DNA from: Mesostigma viride
Lineage: Eukaryota > Streptophyta > Mesostigmatophyceae > Mesostigmatales > Mesostigmataceae
Length of the DNA stretch: 64,000 nucleotides
Direction: 5' to 3'
NCBI GenBank assembly: GCA_009746045.1
Contig: RPFO01000389.1
Coordinates: 1,437,982-1,501,981 of the forward strand
The notes below the pieces were generated by a model that was not told where the DNA came from, ran no database searches, and saw only the letters and a list, made by a program, of their open reading frames with translations. Every line of letters begins with the position of its first letter. The stretch's first letter is position 1. A program made the translations under genes and the position numbers. Positions 40,960-50,469 of the stretch are shown here, piece after piece.

Positions 40960-41490
40960 GACTAAATTTACTAAGTTTGCTATGGGTTTTTGGTTTTTTT
41001 TCTAGGAAATTCAAGCCAGCTGCCACTAGGTCAAGGTGCTACAGGTGGTGTGTGGTACAGGGTAGCTATAGTGACCTTATAGTGACCATGGTGTTAGACT
41101 CTTATGCTGGCATCCCAGGGTGACTACATTTACTAAGTTTACTATGGGTTTTTGGTTTTTTTTCTAAGAAATTCAAGCCACCTGCCATGAGGTCAAGGTG
41201 CTACACCGTGTGTGGTACAGGGTAGCTATAGTGACCTTATAGTGACCATGGTGGTAGACTCTTATGCTGGCATCCCAGGGTGACTAAATTTACTAAGTTT
41301 ACTATGGGTTTTTGGTTTTTTTTCTAGGAAATTCAAGCCACCTGCCATGAGGTCAAGGTTGTGACATTCAGTCCCACCATGCCATAAGAGGGTGAGGAAT
41401 GTGGGATATGGACTAAGTCATTTCCCGTGGGAAACTATGTTTACTAAGTTTACTATGGGTTTTAGGTTTTATTCCTAGGAAATTAATTCA
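40960..41490 (+). repeat. ~160-bp satellite, about 2.6 copies plus fragments
   Basis: Units start at 40960, 41122 and 41282 (periods 162 and 160 bp). Each has TTTACTAAGTTTACTATGGG, a T-rich run, and paired TATAGTGACC motifs. A shorter piece is seen at 41426-41490, and the paired TATAGTGACC also occurs at 40810-40829 beside the telomere block. Confidence 0.85.
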
Positions 41491-41766
41491 GGTGTGCACC
41501 ACCAAAAACACACCTGAATTTCCAAAAAAAAGAACCCCAAAAAAACTTAGTAAATATAGTCTCCCACGACAAATGGTTATGAAAACGTAGTTTCCCACGG
41601 CAAAATGACCAATAATTCCATCTCCCACGGGAAAGGCCATGGGGGCCGGCCAACGGGGGTGCAGCGGAGGGGCGCGGACTGCCAAGCAGTGGCGGGACTG
41701 CCAGGTGGTGGTGGCCTCAGTTGTGAGGGCTTGCTGTGTTTTCTCGTGGGAAACTATATTTACTAC

Positions 41767-42195
41767 AGTTGTGCTCCCGAGTGGCATCTATCCGCTGGCC
41801 GGTAGTCGCCGGCCTGGGCGCCTAGTCAGGTGGGCATCAAAGATTGGTGTCTAGATGCTAGTCGGTGCCTAAGCAAGGTACGGAAGCCAGTGCGCGCCGG
41901 GACGGTCAGAGAACCGTCGCCCTCGGTAGCACAGATCCGCTGAGTGCCGGTAGTCTCGGGTTAGAGGCTCGAGCATGCACTATCGGGTAGCCTACCGGTA
42001 GTCTCGGGTTAGAGGCTCGAGCATGCCTTATCGGTTAGCGCCGCGCCGCTGAGCTCCTTGCGGCCTGGCCAGCTGCAAGGGTTCAATAGCAATCAGTGGC
42101 GGCTGCGGGCTCAGCCTCCCACAATCGGTTCCCCAAACAACAAAAATCCCGTCTCCATCGCCGGCGTGCTAGCCAGCGGTGAAGGGCATTCAACT
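41767..42195 (+). repeat. 5' LTR of the copia element
   Basis: 429 bp. It contains a direct repeat of the GGTAGTCTCGGGTTAGAGGC block (about 41948 and 41996). The gag start codon lies 47 bp downstream. I do not recognise a standard initiator-tRNA primer site after it. Confidence 0.9.
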
Positions 42196-42241
42196 TGTAT
42201 TCACAACAGTCAACATTACCGTTGACCATTTTTCTGGGCTC

Positions 42242-43447
42242 ATGGCGCGTGGCGCGGAGCGAACGCCAGCTGCAACCCAGGACCAGGGAACGCAAGCATC
42301 AACTCCGGCGGATGGGAGTGGCGCAGCCACCGTGGCGACTGAGCCAGCTGGTGGCTCGGTCAGCACAGCTCCGGGGCAGCAGTCAGCACCAACTGCCCGG
42401 AAAGTTTTCAAGAAAGAAGAGCTGCCAAGTAAGCTGCCAGAAATTCTGACGCCGTCCGCCGTGGAGGAGTTTATTAACAGCCTGGGCGAGCTCCGGCAGG
42501 ACTACAACGAACTGTCCGACGCAGTTTTCCTCACCAAGCTGCGCCGGTCAGAGGTATGCAACGAGGCTACGGGTAATGCGGACGTGCGAGGGGTCATTAT
42601 CAACGCCAGCAAAGAGGCGTGGACCTGGCCCGACACAGTGAAGGCCCTGCAAGAGGTGCTCGACACCTCAAGCTTTCCTGACGAGGAAAAGGAGGGGCAG
42701 GCGCTGGTGCGCAACCTGTCGCTTGACCCGAATTACCTCAGCTCGGACATGGCCAGATTCGCGGCCCAGGTCCGGAGCAAGGGTGTCTTGAAGCACATGA
42801 GTAGCGAATATTTACTCAGCGCAGTTCTGGATGCGCTGGGGCTGACGCCAGAGAGCCGTGCCAATGTCAAGGCCGGTCTCGGCATGAAAATTGCGCTAGC
42901 TTCTTCCGTGGTAGTGGGCACCCCGGACGACCAGAAACGGTTCAACGCAGCCATGGCGCACCTCCGAGAGATGTTCAAGGACCGGGGCGGCCCCAGGCGT
43001 AACAACAAGCTGCCGACAGTTGCTCAGGTAAACCCTGTGCCTGCCTCGACCCCGCCAGCAGCTTCTCTGTCGGACTTGACCACTCTTGTTACCCAGCTGT
43101 CCACGACGGTGGCCGACAACGTGGTGCGAATGTTGGGTGGCAAACGCCGAGCTCGCGGTGGTCGGCACAACCAGAACGCGTCCAGCAAACGCGGGCCGGG
43201 AGGCGGTCAGGGCAAGCAGCCTCGACAGGAGGGCGGCGCTGGCAGGCAGCAACAGCAGCAGGGTGGCGTCCCCAAGGAGAAGGTCGTCTGCGAGCGGTGC
43301 ACCGGCGTGGGGCACACCGAGGCCAACTGCACGCTGCGGCTGGACCTCGGCAAGGCGACTCGAGTGTGCCGGCGCTGCTGGGCGGTTCGGCTTCCTGGAC
43401 ACGACCCCAACACATGCCGCGCCCCACGGCCAGCCATGCCCAAGTGA
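42242..43447 (+). CDS. Copia element Gag with CCHC zinc knuckle
   Basis: 401 codons from the ATG at 42242; the frame also has an ATG inside the LTR at 42179. The middle is helical capsid-like sequence. The C-terminus is basic and has CERCTGVGHTEANC, a perfect C-x2-C-x4-H-x4-C knuckle, then a second Cys-rich run (CRRCW). It ends at TGA 43445-43447. The frame stays open beyond the stop into the integrase ORF, so the stop may be read through or internally bypassed. Confidence 0.88.
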   Translation: MARGAERTPAATQDQGTQASTPADGSGAATVATEPAGGSVSTAPGQQSAPTARKVFKKEELPSKLPEILTPSAVEEFINSLGELRQDYNELSDAVFLTKLRRSEVCNEATGNADVRGVIINASKEAWTWPDTVKALQEVLDTSSFPDEEKEGQALVRNLSLDPNYLSSDMARFAAQVRSKGVLKHMSSEYLLSAVLDALGLTPESRANVKAGLGMKIALASSVVVGTPDDQKRFNAAMAHLREMFKDRGGPRRNNKLPTVAQVNPVPASTPPAASLSDLTTLVTQLSTTVADNVVRMLGGKRRARGGRHNQNASSKRGPGGGQGKQPRQEGGAGRQQQQQGGVPKEKVVCERCTGVGHTEANCTLRLDLGKATRVCRRCWAVRLPGHDPNTCRAPRPAMPK

Positions 43448-45310
43448 CGTCATAGAGGTGATGTGTGTCGCGGTGAGTCGGCTAGGCGTGAGGATGCTGT
43501 GCCTTGTAGTCCTAATGTTCCCACGTCCGTGGTTCAGAATGGAAGTGCAAGTGCTGCAGCTGATCAGGAGTGCGTGCCCAGCGTGGTCGCAATAGAGCCT
43601 GAACACGCCCTTCCGGAGCTCACCCCTTCAGGTGAGATAGTGCCGGCAGATGCCGAGGTAGCCCCTCACGTAGACGTGGAGTTGGGTCGCCGCCTCAGTA
43701 AGGCCTCACTAGAGCACATTGCCGACAGGAATGCACATGCAGAGAGCTTGGCGGGGCAGGTGCCTAGCATAGAAGGGGATGGCACCACCCCCACGGCCAT
43801 AGGATTGCGGATGCTTGCTCACCAGATTCACCTTGCGGTGGGTCATGTGGCGGGGCAAACGCTAGACTGGGCGACTCGGCTTATGGGGGCGCCGGGGTTG
43901 AAGGTCGCTCAGGCGGAGTTAGAGGAGTGCCACGCATGCGCAAGTGTCAGGAAGAAGCGTAGGCGCTGGCATGCTAAGACTCCTTCCCCGTACCGGGGGA
44001 GGTTAGTGGGGGATGTCATGCATTTGGAGGAGGGGGACTATTATTTGGTCTTGATGGATCGCTATACCAAGTTCCTAGCCATCGAGCCCCTGCCAAGCAT
44101 GGTAGAGGAGTCCTTGTGGCGGGGGCTGCGCATTGCCATGTCTCACTTCTTTCCCATTTCTGAGGTCATGTTGGACCAACAATTTGATTGCATTGTGGGG
44201 CGGGAGGGCTGTGAGATGGTGGTTATTGCTGGGCGGCAGGACCATGGCAACTTGGGGCTGATTGATAGGCACATCAGCAGCGTAAAGGGCATGGCAGCCA
44301 AGCAGCAGGCCAGCGGGTTAGGATTCAAGCCCGCGGGGCAGCCTTATGCACAACGCGCGCTGTGGTGCCGCTTGCTCATGGACAAGTACAACAGCCAGGT
44401 GCTTTTCAAGCTGCCCCAGGGACTAGGTCTTATTACCGCGCGGGGGCTGCAGTCGGGCATTTACCCTCCGGACGTGGCAGACCATTGGGAGGCCCACCTC
44501 GCTACCACCGCTGAGGTTAGGCGGCAGTTAGACCGCACCCAGCCTGACTTGTCGCAGGAGTGGGAGCTGGGGGAGTTGGTCTTGTTTCACAAGGAGAATT
44601 CCTTTGGCAAGCGGGGGCAGATGCAAGGGCCAGGCATGGTGGTGGATTTGGACTGGGTGCATAGGCGGGTGAAGGTGCACTGGGAGCATAGGGACTATCT
44701 CATCCCGTGGGATAAGGTGTATCGGTACAAGGCGTCCGATGCCCAGGTCCAGGCGGCCAAGGAGCACAGCCGCCAGCTCGGTTGGGATGTGGATAGCCGG
44801 CCGGCCAAGCGGGCCCGGCTGGAACCTGTCCTACCCACCCCACTTGGGGTGGCTGTGCATGATGCGCTTGTTGCCCACCCCCCTGCAGGCGCCGCGCCGG
44901 AGCAAGTCCCCGGGGTCGACGCGGGGGCGCTACCTCAGCCCCTCCCCGCGACCCCAGCAGCGCCCACCGTGGCGGCGCCGGACACATCGTCAGGCGCGGG
45001 CGTGGGCTCCCAGCTGGCCCACGTCCTCCGACAGCTGCTCAAGGCGGACAAGCTCAAGGCGGCGGCAGCGGGGGGTGCGGCACAAGTCAGCCGCGTCATG
45101 CCAGATAAGTGCCCCACGGTTGTGACTGAAGCTCATGATGTTCCCTCTAGGCATATTGCGGCCATAGATACCATGGCAGGCGTGTCTATCACGAGCCCGG
45201 CGGCGGCCGAGGCCTATTACCCTTTGCTGCCCAGTAGTTGGAAGGAGTTGCGGGGTTTGACGGGCAGCGGGCCTATAAGGTGGCTGGGCAGGTGCTCATG
45301 CCCATCCTAG
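43448..45310 (+). CDS. Copia element integrase plus N-terminal half of a protease-like domain
   Basis: It is in the same frame as gag, directly after its TGA; the first in-frame potential start is a GTG at 43463. It has an HHCC-type region (HQIHLAVGH, later CHAC), then the integrase core with Asp in GDVMHLEEGDYY and MLDQQFD. The third acidic position falls in GLIDRHISSVK, where copia integrases normally have Glu. After a Pro/Ala-rich linker, AAIDTMAGVSITSP looks like the DTGA-type active site of an aspartic protease. The frame ends in the middle of that domain and continues in the -1 frame. Confidence 0.8.
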   Translation, partial: RHRGDVCRGESARREDAVPCSPNVPTSVVQNGSASAAADQECVPSVVAIEPEHALPELTPSGEIVPADAEVAPHVDVELGRRLSKASLEHIADRNAHAESLAGQVPSIEGDGTTPTAIGLRMLAHQIHLAVGHVAGQTLDWATRLMGAPGLKVAQAELEECHACASVRKKRRRWHAKTPSPYRGRLVGDVMHLEEGDYYLVLMDRYTKFLAIEPLPSMVEESLWRGLRIAMSHFFPISEVMLDQQFDCIVGREGCEMVVIAGRQDHGNLGLIDRHISSVKGMAAKQQASGLGFKPAGQPYAQRALWCRLLMDKYNSQVLFKLPQGLGLITARGLQSGIYPPDVADHWEAHLATTAEVRRQLDRTQPDLSQEWELGELVLFHKENSFGKRGQMQGPGMVVDLDWVHRRVKVHWEHRDYLIPWDKVYRYKASDAQVQAAKEHSRQLGWDVDSRPAKRARLEPVLPTPLGVAVHDALVAHPPAGAAPEQVPGVDAGALPQPLPATPAAPTVAAPDTSSGAGVGSQLAHVLRQLLKADKLKAAAAGGAAQVSRVMPDKCPTVVTEAHDVPSRHIAAIDTMAGVSITSPAAAEAYYPLLPSSWKELRGLTGSGPIRWLGRCSCPS

Positions 45311-47196
45311 GGGTAGATGTCCCTGTGCAAGTGCTAGAGGGTTACAAGGGGATCACCCTCATAGGTAACCCTTTTGTTTCCCTCCCCGGGTTTTCTGTGT
45401 CAGCCGGCTTGGTGACCCTCGAGGGGGTGGGGAGCATAGGCTTGTACCAATATCACGTAGCGCTTGCAGCCCTCACGGGCCGGGGTCCCCCCGAGGCTAT
45501 TAATCACCCTGAGGATTATGCCACTGCAGTAGGGGCCATTCGCGGGGCGGAATATACGGCAGAGCCGCTGGTAGCCGATGTCACGCAGCCGCAGAAGTGT
45601 CACCCCAGCAGTCTTGGCATTTTTCCCTGGAGCATCGCCACTAAATCTCCTGTTAGTTATCCGCAGTTTAAGGAGGACTGCCGTGACCCTGTCAAGTTCC
45701 ATAAGTGGCGCGCGGCTTTCTTGCGCGCGCAGCTGGAGTGGGCGATGTATGGGGTGTATGGGGAGTTGATGGAGGTGCCGCAAGGGGCGGTAAAGCTGAA
45801 CTTGAAGTTTGTGCTCAAGTATAAGCAGGTCCTCCCCACTGACCCTGTCACATTTCATGTACGGCCCTGTGTCACGGAGTTTAGGGGCTCGTCTGAGTTG
45901 TCGGAGGAGGAATTGTTTACGCCCGGGCTGTCGCAGACCACTAGCCGGGTGTTAACATCGGTGTTCTTGGGGCTGTTGGATCGGGGGTTGGACTATGCCA
46001 TGGCCTGCTCAGATTTTCAGCGGGCCTTTCTCCATAGCGACCCGGCAGTGGCCGAGGAAGTGTGGCGTGGCACGGTGTATGTGGTCAAGGTCCCTTTGGT
46101 GTGGCAGGGGGAGCTGCGGTGTGTGTACTTGCGGCTTCTCCTTGGTGTGGAGGGCCTGCAGTCTAGCCCCATCATCTTTCGCAAGACGGCTGAACGCATC
46201 TTTGCTAGCATGGGGGCGGTGTTTTCCCGCATCGATAGCAACCTCTTTCACATCCACACACCCAACCCACACGAGCCCGCGTTCATGCAATGGCATGGGG
46301 ATGACTGGCGGCTTATTGGACCCCGGGCGTGGGTCCGGCAGTTCATAACCGCTGTGGCCAAGCTTTTGCCCACTAGCCGCACGTTGTGGCTGGACCCCGA
46401 CACCCCCGTCCCTTTCTGTGGCCTAACCTACACTTTGCACCGCACACCGGTTGGCTGGTGCATTGACATGGCGGCCAAGCAGGAATACGCCGACAAGCTC
46501 GCGCAATCGCTGCCTGAGCGGCTGGATGCGTCCGCGGGACCGCACTTGCGCGGCCAGCTGGGGTGGCTCGCGGGCACGGTGCGACCCGACCTGTCCATCT
46601 ACGCGCGTGCGCCCGACGCCGTGCTTGCGGGCATGGGAGCGCAGCATCTTCGGACGCAAGTCTTGGCGTCACCGGGCCTGCGCGTGTGGGGGGTTGATAT
46701 CACCCGCCCGGTGGCAATGACCATTTACTCTGACGCGAACCTGGAGTCGCGTACCATCACGCAGCTGCGCGCGCGGGAGGCGGCCATCTTTTTTCTTGAT
46801 AGCCCCACTGGGCAGCCCACTATTGTCGACTGGTATAGCCGCATCCATCAGCGGGTAGTGGTAGACAGCAATCGCGCGGAGTGTCGCGCGTTCATTTCCG
46901 CTGTCGACCATGCGTGTTATGTGCAGCATCTTTTGCAATGGATTGCGGATAAGGCCCGCGTGGCGCTGTCGCTCCGCATGCGGCTGTGCACAGATAGCAA
47001 GTCAATAATTGAGTTTCTGAATAACCCGCTCGCCTCCACCACCAAACTAGATTACCTTGTGTTGGCCGAGTCCGCCACGGTGTTGGATGAGCGGCGGTGG
47101 ATCCCCGAGAGCGAGAATATTGCCGATGCCTTGACCAAGCCAGCGATGCTGTCGGGGCCTCAGTACAAGCTGCTGCGGCAGCTCATGATGACATGA
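45238..47196 (+). CDS. Copia element protease C-terminal half, reverse transcriptase and RNase H
   Basis: It overlaps the integrase frame by 73 bp in the -1 frame and has no ATG at its start. First comes VAGQVLMPILGVDVPVQVL and TLIGNPF, the flap and 'LIGxP' part of an aspartic protease. RT follows: ACSDFQRAFLHSD (motif A), LGVEGLQSSPIIF, and WHGDDW in place of copia's YVDD. RNase H: YSDANLESR, RAECRAFISA, CTDSKSIIEFL, then ENIADALTKP. It ends 338 bp before the 3' LTR. Confidence 0.9.
   Translation: MEGVAGFDGQRAYKVAGQVLMPILGVDVPVQVLEGYKGITLIGNPFVSLPGFSVSAGLVTLEGVGSIGLYQYHVALAALTGRGPPEAINHPEDYATAVGAIRGAEYTAEPLVADVTQPQKCHPSSLGIFPWSIATKSPVSYPQFKEDCRDPVKFHKWRAAFLRAQLEWAMYGVYGELMEVPQGAVKLNLKFVLKYKQVLPTDPVTFHVRPCVTEFRGSSELSEEELFTPGLSQTTSRVLTSVFLGLLDRGLDYAMACSDFQRAFLHSDPAVAEEVWRGTVYVVKVPLVWQGELRCVYLRLLLGVEGLQSSPIIFRKTAERIFASMGAVFSRIDSNLFHIHTPNPHEPAFMQWHGDDWRLIGPRAWVRQFITAVAKLLPTSRTLWLDPDTPVPFCGLTYTLHRTPVGWCIDMAAKQEYADKLAQSLPERLDASAGPHLRGQLGWLAGTVRPDLSIYARAPDAVLAGMGAQHLRTQVLASPGLRVWGVDITRPVAMTIYSDANLESRTITQLRAREAAIFFLDSPTGQPTIVDWYSRIHQRVVVDSNRAECRAFISAVDHACYVQHLLQWIADKARVALSLRMRLCTDSKSIIEFLNNPLASTTKLDYLVLAESATVLDERRWIPESENIADALTKPAMLSGPQYKLLRQLMMT
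45253..45259 (+). promoter_or_regulatory. Candidate -1 ribosomal frameshift heptamer GGGTTTG
   Basis: In the integrase frame the heptamer reads G GGT TTG (X XXY YYZ). It is the only place in the 73-bp overlap where I see such a pattern, and slipping there joins the two halves of the protease-like domain in a sensible order. GC-rich sequence follows. A plain indel is the alternative. Confidence 0.5.
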
Positions 47197-47534
47197 GTTT
47201 TTTTTTACCGTGTGACCTGTCGTCTTTTTGCATGGGAATGGGCGCTTCTTTCATCTGTGAATACATTTCCCTAGACCTGACAGGCGGCCAGTGTGCCTAA
47301 TAATGATGCATGTGGTGCAGTTGCACCCAAGTAGAAAAGGAGGCCGGGAGCAAAGCCCGGGTGTTTTTGGCGTGCTCAGATCCCAGCGTAGGGCACCCTC
47401 CTTGGGGTTTAGGATTTGGGGACGGTCAGTGTGCCGTTACGTGTTTCTCTACTTGAACGTACGTAGGGTCAGTGCTACCCTATTGCCCCTCGCTTTAAAT
47501 AATTTATGATAATTATTTAAAAAGAAAGTATGGG

Positions 47535-47963
47535 AGTTGTGCTCCCGAGTGGCATCTATCCGCTGGCCGGTAGTCGCCGGCCTGGGCGCCTAGTCAGGTG
47601 GGCATCAAAGATTGGTGTCTAGATGCTAGTCGGTGCCTAAGCAAGGTACGGAAGCCAGTGCGCGCCGGGACGGTCAGAGAACCGTCGCCCTCGGTAGCAC
47701 AGATCCGCTGAGTGCCGGTAGTCTCGGGTTAGAGGCTCGAGCATGCACTATCGGGTAGCCTACCGGTAGTCTCGGGTTAGAGGCTCGAGCATGCCTTATC
47801 GGTTAGCGCCGCGCCGCTGAGCTCCTTGCGGCCTGGCCAGCTGCAAGGGTTCAATAGCAATCAGTGGCGGCTGCGGGCTCAGCCTCCCACAATCGGTTCC
47901 CCAAACAACAAAAATCCCGTCTCCATCGCCGGCGTGCTAGCCAGCGGTGAAGGGCATTCAACT
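47535..47963 (+). repeat. 3' LTR of the copia element
   Basis: 429 bp, apparently identical to the 5' LTR. The downstream flank ACTAC matches the upstream flank. Confidence 0.9.
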
Positions 47964-47968
47964 ACTAC

Positions 47969-48430
47969 TAAATTGATATTTTGAGTTGGAAATAAGGTTT
48001 TATTCGACGTGAGTGAGAGTGCATGCACACGCTTGCATAATTTCCCGCAAAGAAAACCCAAAACCCGTAGTTAGCTTAGTAAATTTAGTAAGGTGCTGGA
48101 GGGTCAAGCAGAGCGTGGGAGTTGGCGGACCCGGCGAGGGCCGCGCGGCGGGGTGTGCAGAGTGTTATCTAGAACCTCTGAAAACTCAGACGACCTATGC
48201 AAGAATCCCATACGACCTGTGTCGATGCATAAGAGGTTTAGTTAAAGCCCGACCGGCTCAGCTATGGCGGTCGGTCACGTTGAGCTTGGGATAAGGTGAA
48301 CACAGAGAACTGCTGTCGGAGCTGGCCCACCACTGGTTTATGTCTTAGCCAGCAAACCCTATCCGGTTAGCCGTAACCGTGGGACAAGCTAGCTGTCCGT
48401 ACCGACCCGGATATGGCCCCGGACTGGGGC
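47969..48430. other. No supported gene
   Basis: Short ORFs only. The interval lies between the copia element and copy 2 of the TIR transposon. Confidence 0.5.
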
Positions 48431-48434
48431 CTAG

Positions 48435-50135
48435 CCCCTAAATGGGCAGAAATACTGCCGATGCATCGGCTGTAACCTCACAATTTTGCAAACCAGATGC
48501 CATCCAACCCACCCATATCCAATGGCTGTCCTTGGGGGCCAAGCATGTCCATGAGTTGCCCTTCGGGTTGGTATATCACAACCTTACATATATGCAGGGT
48601 AGGCCATGTATAACTGCCTTCAAAGTCAGGGGGGTCAAGACGAGCGTTTTCATTTTTGGTAGAATGTGCATTTTGAATTATGTTGTAAGAGCTAGGCACC
48701 TACCACTTCAGGGATGATAAACAATTAGTTGCTGAACAGTTTGAGCCATTGGGGTCATCATTTGGGTGGCTATACCAGCAGTTACACCCAGTACAGCCCA
48801 TAGGGGTACCGTTGGTAAAAAGCAACCAAGGGGGTAGGAGTGGGCATACTACCTACTAATACCTACTAATATGGCCCCCAACCATGCCACACAATACATT
48901 TCCCTTCCACAACGATGGGGAAACATAACTGCATCATCACACTGCCCTTACATGGCACCTATGTGCAGGTGCCACCTTGTCCATGCACGTAGGTAACGTG
49001 GTGCGGATACCCTACGCAAGGCATGCATTCTAGGAGGCAGCCACCAACAAACTAGTGATTTTAAGCCTATTTCAGCTTGCCCTAGCAAGGATAAACTAGG
49101 CCTAAGCTGCTATAGCTTGCCAGGTGATGGCCAGCACACCTGGTGGCACATGCTGACAATGGGAAGCTTCTACTCACCGGTTACATGCTTGATGATGCCA
49201 CAGAGACCAGCCAACTGCCTCACACTCATGCAATATGTGTGTGGGAAATGTATAACAAACATATATGGAGGTATTCAAACCCATACAGCCTCTAAAACTT
49301 TTCACCATCACCCTGTGGCAGGTCAACTGACTGAGGGAAGCATCTAAGAAGGGTGTTTTAGAAAGGGGCCAGGCCAGGGTCAAGAAAGAGCATGAATAAT
49401 GCAAAAAGAATGTGCTACACAAGCTAGAACGTATATATAAACGCCAAACATCGATAGGAAAACGATAACTCAGCTTTACCAGGCATGGATGGCGTTACCT
49501 TGGCCCAGGCGGTGGCCGCAAAATGGCGCATTTCGGCACACCAAAGTTGTGCAGCATGGTCGCTGGATTCGGCGATTTCTGGCCACCCTTGCACGTTTAT
49601 ACGACTACTATGTATCATAAAAAGTACAAAGAAACCAATATATCCTTTAAAATACGCCGGAAAGTTATTGCTGTCAACGTTTCTATCGTCCGGCCTGATC
49701 GCAGTTTTTTCCAGCAAGAACGCTGCCGACACCTATCAAATGGCATTCCCGCGAACCAAAAATTGGCCTGTATCATCTTTAGGACGTATAAAATGAATTT
49801 CCTGAGTTTGGTCAGAAAATTTGAACGGAAACGTAAATGCCATGCGTGGGCGCAAGCCGCCATGGCCAGGTCGTCGTTTTCCGGAATGCACGTTGTACGT
49901 GAAAAAGTACCCTGACCCCTTGTACTTTGACCGGCCAGAACACCTCTATAACTTTGTCAGAAGTATGCAAACCCTAGTACCATGCTGTGAGGAAAATTAT
50001 AAACTTTCGATCTTCTCAGCTAAACGTTTCCTAATTCTCAATAGTTTTCGCGGCATTTGGTCCCCCGAGAAGGGGCCGACGTGTCGGCTGTAACTCAGTT
50101 TTAGGCGGAAAATCGGCAGCCAGACCATTTAGGGG
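48435..50135 (-). mobile_element. TIR DNA transposon, non-autonomous, copy 2 (~1.70 kb)
   Basis: The ends are CCCCTAAATGG as inverted repeats and the flanks are a perfect 4-bp duplication CTAG (48431-48434, 50136-50139). It is homologous to 5526-7209 in inverted orientation along its length, including the subterminal GCCGATGCATCGGC. A minus-strand ORF at 49615-49863 shares its C-terminal part (CRQRSCWKKLRSGRTIETLT) with copy 1. No transposase is recognised. Confidence 0.75.
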
Positions 50136-50139
50136 CTAG

Positions 50140-50469
50140 GTGGCGCCGGCCCTAGGCGCCGCCCTTAGACCGGTCGACCGCATCGGACCGCCGGATTATA
50201 GCCGGCGGCTTAGCGGACGCTAGCGGAAGGCGTGCGGACGGACATGGGGAACTTAGAGCCAGATCCTAGGGCTCTAGAGTTACTCAACTGGTTTACTAAT
50301 AATGGATGCATAACTCGCAGTTAGCACTGCATTTCGAGACGAAATGAAAATTGTTTTCAGCACATAATGACGCGTTTTATACACTGCATAACGATTTCAT
50401 TAAAAATTATAACACGTTTACATTCGTTATCAGCTCGACAAGAGCGAAATGGCAAGCTCGTTGCCGTCG
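50140..50469. other. No supported gene
   Basis: GC-rich then AT-rich sequence. Nothing recognisable. Confidence 0.45.

Larger units (their letters stand above)
41767..47963 (+). mobile_element. Complete Ty1/copia-type LTR retrotransposon (6.2 kb)
   Basis: The LTRs at 41767-42195 and 47535-47963 are both 429 bp and look identical by eye, start AGTTG and end CAACT. The 5-bp target duplication ACTAC flanks them (41762-41766 and 47964-47968). A purine-rich tract (AAAAAGAAAGTATGGG) precedes the 3' LTR. Coding order: gag, TGA stop, integrase, protease-like, -1 overlap, RT, RNase H. Identical LTRs and intact domains suggest a recent insertion. It landed in sequence continuing the satellite. Confidence 0.93.

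Noticed and set aside
40858-41490. CRISPR-like or regulatory array
   Set aside because: Telomere repeat and a ~160-bp satellite; no spacer-repeat structure, and the context is eukaryotic.
49615-49863. Minus-strand 82-codon ORF in TIR transposon copy 2, partly shared with copy 1
   Set aside because: Shared because the DNA is homologous; the N-terminal parts differ and there is no transposase motif.
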